Shown: in pieces, positions 9,013 to 18,054 of the stretch
How the letters are laid out: the number at the start of each line of letters is the position of its first letter
How positions within the stretch are numbered: position 1 is the stretch's first letter
Assembly (NCBI GenBank): GCA_024235215.1
Contig: JACKMU010000001.1
Location: forward strand, 744,001-808,000
Length of the DNA stretch: 64,000 nucleotides
DNA from: Chromatiaceae bacterium
GTDB taxonomy: Bacteria > Pseudomonadota > Gammaproteobacteria > Chromatiales > Chromatiaceae
Direction: 5' to 3'
The notes under the pieces: generated by a model
Told to the model about the DNA's origin: nothing
The model's input: only the letters and a program-made list of their open reading frames with translations
Database searches by the model: none
Made by a program: the position numbers and the translations under genes

Positions 9013-10374
9013 TCACCGGCCGGGCAGAGAGATCCCGGTCACCTTTTTATAGAGTGATACCGCGTAAGAGTCGGTCATGCCGGCGACAAAATCAGTCAGG
9101 GACAGCAGCCGGGAATAGAGCCCAGCCGAGATTCCCCTCTGTCCACCCTTGAACTGTTGCGGTACCAGCTGACTCAACATCTGGCTCTTGGGTTTGGCGC
9201 TGCCGCCCTGTTCAGCCAGGTCATCGAGTGCCATGATAAAAGACTCCAGCAGATCACCGATTACCTGAAATCCTGCAGCTTGAATCTCCACCACCTCTTG
9301 CGCACAGTAGATCCGCTCGCGAGCCACTTCAACGAGGCGATCCATCGCCTCGCGTGCCGGAATCATCGCCATCAGAGGCACCTCGAGCTCTCCCCGCAAA
9401 ATGGTCGCTTCATTATCCAGAAAGCAGCTGACTGCCTGAGTGACCACTGTATTTATCGCCTTGGCACGGAGAAATTCGACCTTCCCCTTGGTGTCACTGA
9501 GTCGCTGCAGCCGCTCGCGCAACGCCTGTTCGCTCCCCACCACTGCCAGCAGTAGCTGCTCAACTTCCGACAGGGATAAATAGCCAAGACGAAAACCATC
9601 CTCGATATCGATCACCCGGTAGCTGATATCGTCCGCAGCCTCCACCAGAAACGCCAACGGATGGCGGCACCAGATAGCGTGGTTGGGGTCACGCCGAATC
9701 AACCCGACACTGTCGGCGACCGCTTCGAACAGCTCCCGATCCTCGGCTACAAAACCGAACTTTTTAGCCGCCACTCCGGTGAAGCGACCACCACCCAGCC
9801 AGGACTCACGGGGATACTTGGTAAAAGCTGCCAGCGTGGCACAGGTGAGCTGCAGTCCGCCCGGATTGTCAGGATTCTGCAGCCGCGCAATGATGCGAAA
9901 TCCCTGCGCATTACCTTCAAATGAGAGAAAATCCTCGCGTTCGCTACCCCGCAGCACCCCGACCCGACGCTGCCCGTATGGCGCCTCATGCGCCCAATGG
10001 CGGAAAGCATCCTCACCGGAGTGGCCAAATGGCGGATTTCCGATGTCATGGGCCAGACAGGCCGCCGCCACGATGTCTCCGAAATCAGATGCCTCAAACC
10101 CCGCCAATCCGTGGCGAGCGATCGCCTGCTCCCCCACGAGCGTGCCGAGCGAACGGCCGATACTGGAGGCTTCCAGGCTGTGGGTGAGTCGGGTGCGCAC
10201 ATAATCGACCCGCGAAAGCGGGAAGACCTGGGTCTTGTCCTGCATGCGACGAAAGGCGGAGCTGAATATGATGCGGTCCATATCTCGCTGAAAATCGGTG
10301 CGCAGGGTTGACTCGGCAGGAGGTTGCGCACTACCGAGGCGCTTGCGCGAAAGGAGCCTGGACCATTGCATCAT
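9013..10374 (-). CDS. dgt: Deoxyguanosinetriphosphate triphosphohydrolase
   Basis: About 453 residues from the ATG pair at 10374/10371 (MMQWSRLLSRKR); the frame continues upstream to 10422 but those residues are not conserved-looking. It hydrolyses dGTP to deoxyguanosine and triphosphate. HD-domain metal ligands are visible: TRLTHSLEAS, then AACLAHDIGNPPFGHSGEDAF, then a later EAADDISYRVIDIED segment typical of the family. It is convergent with rapA and divergent from the methyltransferase at 10532. The RTDFQRDMDRIIFSSAFRRM start segment is characteristic of Dgt. Confidence 0.94.
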   Translation of the reverse strand: MMQWSRLLSRKRLGSAQPPAESTLRTDFQRDMDRIIFSSAFRRMQDKTQVFPLSRVDYVRTRLTHSLEASSIGRSLGTLVGEQAIARHGLAGFEASDFGDIVAAACLAHDIGNPPFGHSGEDAFRHWAHEAPYGQRRVGVLRGSEREDFLSFEGNAQGFRIIARLQNPDNPGGLQLTCATLAAFTKYPRESWLGGGRFTGVAAKKFGFVAEDRELFEAVADSVGLIRRDPNHAIWCRHPLAFLVEAADDISYRVIDIEDGFRLGYLSLSEVEQLLLAVVGSEQALRERLQRLSDTKGKVEFLRAKAINTVVTQAVSCFLDNEATILRGELEVPLMAMIPAREAMDRLVEVARERIYCAQEVVEIQAAGFQVIGDLLESFIMALDDLAEQGGSAKPKSQMLSQLVPQQFKGGQRGISAGLYSRLLSLTDFVAGMTDSYAVSLYKKVTGISLPGR

Positions 10375-10531
10375 CGGGTATATAATCTGAATCGCTTGGC
10401 GGCGCGTTATAACGCAACTCAAAACTTGAGCGCTGCGGTGAACTTTTTACGCACTTCGTTTACGGATGTTACACTAACGTCGACAGACATGCTGCAGCGA
10501 AACGACTTAACCCAGAATCGAGCAAAATCCT

Positions 10532-11197
10532 ATGATGACCACCGATCGCTTTGAACATGCCCGCTTCAATATGGTGCAACAACAGATACGCCCTTGGGAG
10601 GTGCTGGATCAGCGCGTACTTGAGACGCTTGGGGCACTAGCGCGGGAGGTTTTCGTACCGCAGGCCTACAAAGGTCTCGCCTATGCCGACATCGAGATAC
10701 CGCTGGCGCACGGACAGAAGATGATGTTCCCAAAGGTTGAGGGCCGTCTGCTGCAGGCGTTGAATGTTCAACCGGGGGAGAAGATCCTTGAGATCGGTAC
10801 TGGAAGCGGCTACCTGACTGCCTGTCTATCACACCTAGGTGGAGCAGTGGTGAGTCTCGATATTCACCAGGATTTCGTCGATTCCGCGAAAGCCGCACTT
10901 GCCTCACAGGGCTTCGATAAGGTGGAACTGCGCTGCGCCGACGCACTGGCCGAAACGATAGCGGGAGGCCCGTTCGACGTAATCGCGGTAACCGGCTCCC
11001 TTGCAGAAGCGCCTGAAGAGTGGAAAAAGCTGTTGACCATCGGCGGCCGGTTGTTTGTCGTGTGCGATGAGGCGCCAGCAATGGAAGCCACATTGATCAC
11101 GCGGACCGGTGAGAACAGCTGGCACAGCGAAGCGTTGTTTGAAACAGAGCTGATGCCACTCGAGAATGCGCCTGCACGCAACAAATTCACCTTTTAG
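10532..11197 (+). CDS. Protein-L-isoaspartate O-methyltransferase family protein
   Basis: 221 residues, MMTTDRFEHARFNMVQQQIRPWEVLDQ. The SAM-binding motif EIGTGSGYLTA lies near residue 88, with an acidic residue after the next strand (VVSLDI). This subfamily carries the QQIRPW start found beside tolC in many gammaproteobacteria; here tolC is absent and waaA follows on the opposite strand. Repair of isoaspartyl residues is the family activity, but this branch is not well characterised, so the symbol pcm is withheld. Confidence 0.88.
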   Translation: MMTTDRFEHARFNMVQQQIRPWEVLDQRVLETLGALAREVFVPQAYKGLAYADIEIPLAHGQKMMFPKVEGRLLQALNVQPGEKILEIGTGSGYLTACLSHLGGAVVSLDIHQDFVDSAKAALASQGFDKVELRCADALAETIAGGPFDVIAVTGSLAEAPEEWKKLLTIGGRLFVVCDEAPAMEATLITRTGENSWHSEALFETELMPLENAPARNKFTF

Positions 11198-11225
11198 AGC
11201 AAAGCTTACAAGTGCCGCCGGCAGA

Positions 11226-12494
11226 TCACACTGCAGGCGGCAGATAGTGCGTTATCAACGCGCTCAGCCTATCCAGCGCTCCCCGGTTTTCCGCCACCAG
11301 TCGCCGTCCCCGCTCACCGGCTTCGGTCCGCGCGCTGGCATCAGCGAACCAGTTACTCACCTTGTCGGCGAGCTGCTCGCTGCCTGCCACCTGAATCGCG
11401 GCGCCGGCTTGTAGCAACATCTCGCTGATCAACAGAAAATTGAACATGTGTGGACCAAAGAGTATCGGCACACCGAGCGCTGCCGGTTCCAGCACATTGT
11501 GCCCCCCCACGGGAATCAGGCTCCCGCCAACGAAGGTGACATCGGTCGCTGCAATGAACAGTGTCAACTCACCCATGGTATCCACGAGGAAAACCGCATC
11601 ACTCCCGGCTGCGCGCTTTCCGCTGGAACGTCTGGCCAACCCTATCTCCTCTCTACGGCAGAGTAAAGCCACACGCTCAAACCTTTCGGGATGACGCGGC
11701 ACCAACACCAGCAACGCATTGCTGTGATCACGCAGAACCCGCCGGTGCGCAGCAAGTACCAACTCCTCTTCCCCCTCGTGGGTGCTCGCAGCCAACCACA
11801 CCGGGCGGTCGCCCCAGCTACGGCGTACCACGGCCGCCTGTTCGAACAGGCTGGCTGGTAACCGGATATCGAACTTGATACTGCCTGTCACCTGGACCGA
11901 ATCACGAGCCACACCCAGTGCGACAAACCGGTCCGCATCGGCTCTTGTCTGTGCCGCCACCAGCGCAATTCGTGCGAAAGTCGCTCTGGTGAAAGCACCC
12001 ACCCTGTGATAACCACGGGCGGATCTCTCCGACATACGACCGTTGGCCAGAATCGTTGTGATACCCTGGCGTTCGCAGATCGCCAGCAGATTAGGCCAAA
12101 TTTCAGTCTCTATCATCACCAGCAGAGAGGGGTGCAGCCGTTTTAGAAAGCCGTTGATGGCGAAAGGCAGATCATAGGGAAAATAGAGGTGAATCAGATT
12201 ATCTGAAAATAGCTTGCGGACACGCTCCGAACCGGTGGGCGTAGTCGTAGTCACCACCAGTGTCAGTGTCGGATACTGGTCAAGCAGCCACCTGATCAGC
12301 GGCTCCGCGGCCTGCACCTCTCCCACGGAAACTGCATGTATCCACACACTCTTCTTGACGGCCGCTACCCTCAACCACCCAAAACGCTCTCCGATGCGAT
12401 GACGGTAGGCAGGTAATTTGAGGCTGCGCCAAAGCAGACGCAGTAGCATTACCGGAATAGAAAGATATAACAAAGCGGTATATACCTGCTTCAT
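11226..12494 (-). CDS. waaA: 3-deoxy-D-manno-octulosonic acid transferase (lipid A Kdo transferase)
   Basis: 422 residues from the ATG at 12494 (MKQVYTALLYLS), which starts an N-terminal membrane anchor. It adds Kdo to the lipid A precursor at the inner face of the inner membrane. Family hallmarks include WIHAVSVGEVQAAEPL, ETEIWPNLL, ANGRMSERSARGY and the C-terminal GGSLIPVGGHNVLEPAALG. The start codon overlaps the stop of the small reading frame at 12491-12727 in an ATGA arrangement, which suggests translational coupling if that frame is real. Confidence 0.96.
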   Translation of the reverse strand: MKQVYTALLYLSIPVMLLRLLWRSLKLPAYRHRIGERFGWLRVAAVKKSVWIHAVSVGEVQAAEPLIRWLLDQYPTLTLVVTTTTPTGSERVRKLFSDNLIHLYFPYDLPFAINGFLKRLHPSLLVMIETEIWPNLLAICERQGITTILANGRMSERSARGYHRVGAFTRATFARIALVAAQTRADADRFVALGVARDSVQVTGSIKFDIRLPASLFEQAAVVRRSWGDRPVWLAASTHEGEEELVLAAHRRVLRDHSNALLVLVPRHPERFERVALLCRREEIGLARRSSGKRAAGSDAVFLVDTMGELTLFIAATDVTFVGGSLIPVGGHNVLEPAALGVPILFGPHMFNFLLISEMLLQAGAAIQVAGSEQLADKVSNWFADASARTEAGERGRRLVAENRGALDRLSALITHYLPPAV

Positions 12495-12727
12495 GAGTCG
12501 TCCAGATTGCACAAACGAGTGCCAATGACCTGGCGCAAGATCTTCTGGATAGGTTTACCGGCAGCCTGTAAAGAGCATTTCCCCGCATTGAGCAACCGTT
12601 CGCTGGTTGGCTTCGCCAAGTCGCTCAACTGTTTGATTTTCTGCATAGTGAGCCAATCGTGTCTGTTAAACTTATCCTGCTGTCGGTCGCTCTGATGAAT
12701 GTCAGCGGACCCAGCCAATCGAATCAC
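12491..12727 (-). CDS. Possible small protein coupled to waaA
   Basis: 78 residues at most (MIRLAGSADIHQS), with an alternative inner start at MQKIKQLSDLAK giving 51 residues. Its TGA overlaps the waaA ATG by ATGA. The product is basic, with no signal peptide, membrane segment or family I recognise. The coupling to waaA is the only argument that it is translated. Confidence 0.3.
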   Translation of the reverse strand: MIRLAGSADIHQSDRQQDKFNRHDWLTMQKIKQLSDLAKPTSERLLNAGKCSLQAAGKPIQKILRQVIGTRLCNLDDS

Positions 12728-12988
12728 CGCTACGCGATACCTCCAGAGTCAGGTTGACATTTTACTGCCGGATGGATCGGAATCGGAATGAGCGATGCAA
12801 AGCATCGATAGCTACTGGAGCCGGAACCAAGTCAGCCACCCAACATCTGGACACCACGGGTTAACATCTGCACACTGTCTGTGAAACGAAAATCACCTGG
12901 GAATTTTTCGTTGTCGAATCCGGAGCAACGCAGCATCCGGTTCCCGGTCTGAACGCTGAAAGGGTCCTGATCAAACCTACGGAAGCAA

Positions 12989-15058
12989 ATGCCAATTCTT
13001 CGCCACCTTCTTGCTGGAGCATTCGTTCCGCTGCTTGCCCTGCCCCTCGCATGCCGGGCTCTGGAGTCTCTGCCGGTTAGCGCTCTTCCCGCTCTGGGCG
13101 ATCCACCGAAACTGAAAAAGCCAGCTGAGCCCTCTGCTCCGATGCAGCTGTCTGCTGTGCAGAATCGCACCGGGCTCGTTGTCGACATCAACAATCGCCA
13201 ACAAGCACGTGCCTTTTACAACAGCGTCTTTTTGGGCAGCAGCACAATTGCAGCCGACTGGTCCGGTGATGTGGCCACATGTGTAGCCGGCGACACCGCG
13301 AGCGCCTATAAACAGCGCGTCATGGATCGCATCAACTACTACCGGGCTGTCGCGGGAGTGCCCGCGGACATCCAGCTGAACCCGGACTTTAGTGGCAAAT
13401 CCCAGGCAGCTGCTTTGATCATGTCCGCCAACAGTGCTTTATCCCATACACCCCCAACTACCTGGAACTGCTGGAGCGCGGATGGTAACACAGCTGCCGG
13501 AAAGTCCAACCTTTCGCTTGGTTCAGCAGGGCCGGATGCTATCCAGGGGTACGTCCAAGACCGTGGCAACAACAACCAGGCCGTTGGCCATAGACGGTGG
13601 ATCCTCTACCCACAAACACAGGAGATGGGCACCGGGGATGTCGTCCCACCAACGACCTCAGGCATAGCAAGCAATGCGTTGTGGGTGATTGACTCGCATA
13701 CCTGGGACGTCCGTCCAAACGTTCGCGACGAGTTCGTTGCCTGGCCGCCACCTGGATTCGTTCCTTATCAGACCGTGTATCCACGCTGGTCATTTTCCCA
13801 CCCTGATGCCGACTTCAGTAACGCCCAAGTCCGTATGAGTCAGAATGGTAATCAAGTGCCCCTGAGTGTACACCCCATTCAGCCCGGCTATGGTGAAAAC
13901 AGCATCGTCTGGGTCCCGGACGGACTGGACCCAGCGAGTCAATCCACCGCCTGGCCCGCGCCAGAGGAGGACACCACCTATCTGGTCAATATTACAGGCG
14001 TGCTGATTAACGGTGAAACGAGAGCGTTTCAGTATGAAGTTACTGTTTTCTCTCCGGACACACCTGGTGCGGACGAAGAGCAACCTGTCATCTCAGGTGA
14101 CAGGGCGATCCCGGTCACCCTTGCCAGCCAATTCCAATTCACTCCGATCTCCTTTAGCGACGCACACCACCTGGCAGTCTCAACTCTGACTGATTCGGCA
14201 ACACAACTGAACGCTGAAACCGTCGACCCACTAATCCAGGACCTGACCGACGTTGACTACCCGCTAATCCAGAACCAGATCGTAAAGAGCGGCAACTGGG
14301 CATATCACCTGGCCCATCCAAATGCTCAGTCGCAAGCGCTGGTCATCGACCAGGAGTTCCTGCTCAGTGCTGACAGCCAACTGATCTTTGCGAGCCGGCT
14401 TGCCACGGCAACTGAGCATCAATTGGCACGGGTGGAGATCTCTTTGAATGGCGGAGTCGCCTGGCAAACGCTTTACCAACAGGCCGGAAGCAACAACAGT
14501 GGCGAGTCCGGCTTCGTCCAACGCGTAATCGATCTGGCGGAATTTGCTGGAAAAAGCGCCAGATTTCGCTTCGTATATTATTTCGACCAGGGTTCCTACT
14601 ACTCCGGAACCTCCGCCGGAATCGGCTGGTACCTGGACGATATCGAGTTTGTTGCAACCAGAGTTATCAACGATACCAGTATCAGCGTGCTCAACGGCAG
14701 TTCCAGTTTTGTTTTTACCCCCACTGCGGAACGCGACTATCTGCTCCAGGTGCGCGGCCTGCCATGGCCAGCATTTGCTGGCATGGAGTGGGGGCCGGGC
14801 AAGGTCGTGAAGGCGCTTGATCCGACCACTGACAATGACCAGGATCTGATGTTCGACCTTTGGGAGCTGAACCACAATCTGGATCCTGACAATCCGTCTG
14901 ATGCAGTTTTGGATAGCGACAATGACGGAGTATCGAATCTGAGAGAACACGATGCCAATACCGATCCGCAGGATCCTGAATCCTATCCCGGTATGCCGGG
15001 CGAACAAAAGCCCTGGCTGAAGATCATGCCCTGGCTTGAACTGCTGTTGAGTGAATAG
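12989..15058 (+). CDS. Secreted CAP-domain protein with C-terminal calcium-binding repeats
   Basis: 689 residues; GGAAG precedes the ATG and a signal peptide ends near CRA-LES. Residues about 100-220 form a CAP (SCP/PR-1-like) domain: RVMDRINYYRAVAGVP, a central HTPPTTWNCWS segment and GHRRWILYP. A central region of about 200 residues follows, then a beta-rich domain (residues about 430-570; ARVEISLNGGVAWQTL, GIGWYLDDIEFV) like the jelly-roll units of secreted peptidases. The end carries DxDxDG-type calcium repeats (LDSDNDGVSNLREHDANTD). It is likely secreted or surface attached. The neighbouring secreted gene has the same kind of calcium repeats. No catalytic function is claimed. Confidence 0.8.
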   Translation: MPILRHLLAGAFVPLLALPLACRALESLPVSALPALGDPPKLKKPAEPSAPMQLSAVQNRTGLVVDINNRQQARAFYNSVFLGSSTIAADWSGDVATCVAGDTASAYKQRVMDRINYYRAVAGVPADIQLNPDFSGKSQAAALIMSANSALSHTPPTTWNCWSADGNTAAGKSNLSLGSAGPDAIQGYVQDRGNNNQAVGHRRWILYPQTQEMGTGDVVPPTTSGIASNALWVIDSHTWDVRPNVRDEFVAWPPPGFVPYQTVYPRWSFSHPDADFSNAQVRMSQNGNQVPLSVHPIQPGYGENSIVWVPDGLDPASQSTAWPAPEEDTTYLVNITGVLINGETRAFQYEVTVFSPDTPGADEEQPVISGDRAIPVTLASQFQFTPISFSDAHHLAVSTLTDSATQLNAETVDPLIQDLTDVDYPLIQNQIVKSGNWAYHLAHPNAQSQALVIDQEFLLSADSQLIFASRLATATEHQLARVEISLNGGVAWQTLYQQAGSNNSGESGFVQRVIDLAEFAGKSARFRFVYYFDQGSYYSGTSAGIGWYLDDIEFVATRVINDTSISVLNGSSSFVFTPTAERDYLLQVRGLPWPAFAGMEWGPGKVVKALDPTTDNDQDLMFDLWELNHNLDPDNPSDAVLDSDNDGVSNLREHDANTDPQDPESYPGMPGEQKPWLKIMPWLELLLSE

Positions 15059-15209
15059 CTGATCGGGGTGTATATCCGGGTGCAACCCTGCCTGACAGTG
15101 AAACAACAACCGAAGATAATGCGCGGGATTGCTGCCAGGCGCTGCGAAAAACAATGTGGATTCGTGGTAACTTGAGGCACCAGTTTTATTAATTAGCAGG
15201 AAAGGTGGC

Positions 15210-16337
15210 ATGAACATTTCAGTCAAGCTTTGCGGATGGGTCGGAGTCTGTTTATACGCACTGCTGCACCCTGTTTATGCTGCCGGGATATATGACGGGG
15301 TGTGGGCCGGTACGGAGAGTGCGACAGTAGATGGATTTGGCACGGAGAGCGGAGAGAGTTGGACGCTAATTTATCAAGACGGGCCGAATACTCTCTACCT
15401 GGCTCGGGTTGATTTCAACAATCTTGACCAGTTGAACGCCTCGCAGATGCAGAGACAGGGAAGCACCTGGATACTACCGCAGGCGATAGATGCGGCATTG
15501 TTCGGAGTCGACGTTAGTATCACCTCCATCAGCGCTGGGTTCCCCAACTCGACACACCTCTCTGGTCACTACAACTTCGAATTCTCTTTTGAGGGAACGC
15601 ACCATGTTGGAACGGGGTCCTTCAATTTCAACAAACAGTCATGTACCACGCTAAACTCACCCGATACGATGATCGGCAACTTATCCGGCGGCGAAGGAAG
15701 TATTCGCTGTTACCAGCTGCAGTTGCCAGTCTGTGCCGCCAATTTTCGGGTACAAACCAGTGGCGGCACTGGTGATCTCGATCTGCACGTAGCGTACGGC
15801 GCACCCAATTTCACCTATTACGCTTCCAACGACTTCAGCAATAACGAAACGGTTGCTTCGGTACCGCAAACGGGTATGTGGTATATCGTACTGGAAGGCT
15901 TCGATAGCTACAGCGGGGCACAACTTCAGGTCAGTTACGATCTACCGGATTCTGATGGAGATGGCGTAAGCGACTGTGTTGACGCCTGTCCAGCCTCCCC
16001 CGGTGGGGAACAGGTTGATGGAACCGGATGTGCATCTTCGGAAGGCGACAATGACTCGGATGGTGTGCCAAACGGCCAGGACAACTGTCCGGAGATCTCC
16101 AACAGCAACCAGGCGAACAATGATCAAGATGAGCTGGGAGATGTTTGCGATCCTGATGATGACAATGATGGCCTGAGCGATATCGACGAGATCAGCCAGT
16201 ACGGCACCGATCCGCGTCGAGCCGACAGCGACGGTGACAGAGTCAGCGATGGCGACGAAGTGGCGGCTGGCACCGATCCTCTGTTAAACCCGTTTACGAG
16301 TACAGTCATCATCAACAGCATATTACTAAACGATTGA
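15210..16337 (+). CDS. Secreted protein with a PPC-like domain and thrombospondin type 3 repeats
   Basis: 375 residues, with GGAAAGG before the ATG and a signal peptide ending near VYA-AGIYD. The N-terminal 150 residues are a beta-rich region (IYDGVWAGTE) I do not recognise. Residues about 165-245 resemble a bacterial pre-peptidase C-terminal domain (GGTGDLDLHVAYG, MWYIVLEGFDSYSGAQLQV). From about 248 come calcium-binding thrombospondin type 3 repeats: DSDGDGVSDCVDACP, DNDSDGVPNGQDNCP and DPDDDNDGLSDIDEI. Cysteine pairs in the repeats fit disulfides in an extracellular protein. It lies 150 bases after the CAP-domain gene and shares its repeat type, so the two may act together at the surface. 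Confidence 0.8.
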   Translation: MNISVKLCGWVGVCLYALLHPVYAAGIYDGVWAGTESATVDGFGTESGESWTLIYQDGPNTLYLARVDFNNLDQLNASQMQRQGSTWILPQAIDAALFGVDVSITSISAGFPNSTHLSGHYNFEFSFEGTHHVGTGSFNFNKQSCTTLNSPDTMIGNLSGGEGSIRCYQLQLPVCAANFRVQTSGGTGDLDLHVAYGAPNFTYYASNDFSNNETVASVPQTGMWYIVLEGFDSYSGAQLQVSYDLPDSDGDGVSDCVDACPASPGGEQVDGTGCASSEGDNDSDGVPNGQDNCPEISNSNQANNDQDELGDVCDPDDDNDGLSDIDEISQYGTDPRRADSDGDRVSDGDEVAAGTDPLLNPFTSTVIINSILLND

Positions 16338-16394
16338 GTGCATCCGTTTTGTCGGCTGTAAATACAAACCCGGTGAGCATCTGACGGTACACAC

Positions 16395-16937
16395 ATGGAT
16401 TGGAAACTGCTCTCGCGTATCTGTTCATTCAAAACCCCGTGGATAGAGTTGATCGGGGAACACTGGCAGGACGACAAAGGTCAACTGCTTGACTATTGGC
16501 GAACGACCACAGATGACTCGTTGATCATCATTCCTGAACAATCCGGGGACTTTATTTTTCCCAACAAGATTTTCAGACCAGGTGTGGGACAGATGACTTT
16601 GGACTTCCCCGGTGGAAGAGTGCGGCAAGGAGTACCGATAAACACAATGGCGAGAGAGATTCTTGCCCGGGAATTGGGTGTGACGGATAACTCAATCATA
16701 GAGTTAGAAAATATTTATACCACTCCTAAATTTATTAATAGCTCAACTTCCAGTCAAAAACTTTTTGGTTTGTATGCCAGGTTAAACGGAACAAAAGACG
16801 ACCTCCTCCCTCATATTCGGTTTGGATCGAACAAATCCAACCTTTCCAGGATACTGGAGGAACTGCAATGCCTGCAGTGTCGGGCACTTTTACTTGAATT
16901 GATCACCTGTAAAGAGCGGTTTGCCGGTGTCAGGTGA
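16395..16937 (+). CDS. Nudix-fold protein with a degenerate Nudix box
   Basis: 180 residues. The central stretch FPGGRVRQG...MAREILARELGV has the spacing and glycines of a Nudix box (GX5EX7REUXEEXGU), and the preceding DSLIIIPEQ strand fits the fold. Aligned without gaps, however, the first glutamate is valine, RE is replaced by EI, and only one of the two EE residues remains. If one residue is inserted, the RE could still match. So the protein is probably related to ADP-sugar pyrophosphatases but may be inactive. No clear ribosome binding site is seen. Confidence 0.55.
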   Translation: MDWKLLSRICSFKTPWIELIGEHWQDDKGQLLDYWRTTTDDSLIIIPEQSGDFIFPNKIFRPGVGQMTLDFPGGRVRQGVPINTMAREILARELGVTDNSIIELENIYTTPKFINSSTSSQKLFGLYARLNGTKDDLLPHIRFGSNKSNLSRILEELQCLQCRALLLELITCKERFAGVR

Positions 16938-17286
16938 AATAACCCGCACTACGGTTCCATGTATGGAAAAACCGAATCAAACTTAGATCCGGGTTCGTGT
17001 TCATAACTACAAATTTCTCCACTATAATCAGGTAAACTTTACGGTTAAAAATCGGTTTCCGAATGAGTGGGTATGGTTTTTGCCTTTCGCCTATGAAACA
17101 CTAGCGGACAACCCAACTGCCAGATGCTGAGAGTTCCGAGAATCAAGTTGCCGAAATAAGCAATGGGATTGATTTTTCTAGATAACTCAAGCATTGTATC
17201 TTTACTTAGTGAGCATTTAGGGCACGGCTTCACACCCAATAGCCAGGCCCCTCAAATAAGTGCTGTTACATCAAGGAGTTATGGGC
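16938..17286. other. AT-rich intergenic region
   Basis: 349 bases. A 64-codon minus-strand frame (17045-17239) with a CPKC pair and a hydrophobic stretch is present, but it lacks supporting signals. Otherwise it holds only the AAGGAG ribosome binding site of the next gene. Confidence 0.4.
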
Positions 17287-17652
17287 ATGATAAAAAAATC
17301 TCTTCAGAAATCACTTCTTATTGGTTCGATACTGCTGGTATGTAGCAATGCATCCACTGCGGGAGGACAGAGTCAATGGGCAAGCGTTGTACAGGTCAAT
17401 ACTTCTGCCTCGGGTATTCTGATAGACACAGATGAAACAGCACTATTCAACCCGGATGGCTGTGCTAAAACTGACTTGTACGCAATCAGGCCTGATAACC
17501 CGGCCCTGAAAAACATTCTTGCCAGCGTTCTGATGGCAAAAGCCATGGGAACCACGCTGGAAGCCCGGTTCTGGGTCAGCGGCTGTGTTGGCACTGGAGA
17601 CAGCGCCAGACCGCAGGCGGTCAGTATTCAGCTTCGTGACTTCGTGCAATAG
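17287..17652 (+). CDS. Small exported protein of unknown function
   Basis: 121 residues from the ATG at 17287 (MIKKSLQKSL), chosen because AAGGAG lies 8 bases upstream and the signal peptide begins here. Cleavage is likely near STA-GGQ. The mature part is about 95 residues with two cysteines (NPDGCAKTD and VSGCVGTG) that probably form a disulfide. I do not recognise the family. It is a single-gene unit closed by a terminator at 17698-17720. Confidence 0.7.
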   Translation: MIKKSLQKSLLIGSILLVCSNASTAGGQSQWASVVQVNTSASGILIDTDETALFNPDGCAKTDLYAIRPDNPALKNILASVLMAKAMGTTLEARFWVSGCVGTGDSARPQAVSIQLRDFVQ

Positions 17653-18054
17653 CCCGACTGCCAGTCCAGCACATCTGGCCAATTGATTGATCACTGGACC
17701 TCTCAGTTGGAGAGGTTTTTCGATCTGAGTATCACCTATACCATCGCGACTGTTTCAGACACCAAATGTGCGGCAGCCAGAAACTGCCGCACTATCCTCC
17801 CCAGCGATGGAGACTGATCTGTTTTTGATTTAGCGTTATTCGGAATCGTACAATCAGAAACCTGCTACACTGAGTTGCTCCACCGTTACATCAAAACCGT
17901 TTTCTCTGCTAATTTTTCCCAAGCGGAAATTTCAGATCGTTAGATCGTATTCAAGTTGTTGAAATAGGGAAGGCGATAACCTTCTCTCACGCCCGGCAAT
18001 CCATAACATTCGCCGCATCCGATTGGTTTCACGGTGGGAGAATAGTACCCCTTC
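17653..18054. other. Intergenic region between convergent genes
   Basis: 402 bases. It holds the terminator at 17698-17720 and no other recognisable element. Confidence 0.6.
17698..17720 (+). terminator. Rho-independent terminator of the small exported protein gene
   Basis: A perfect 7-bp stem ACCTCTC/GAGAGGT with a five-base loop (AGTTG) runs directly into five Ts, 46 bases after the stop codon. Confidence 0.85.

Noticed and set aside
17045..17239. 64-codon minus-strand frame with CPKC and a hydrophobic stretch
   Set aside because: No ribosome binding site and no family match; kept only as a remark.
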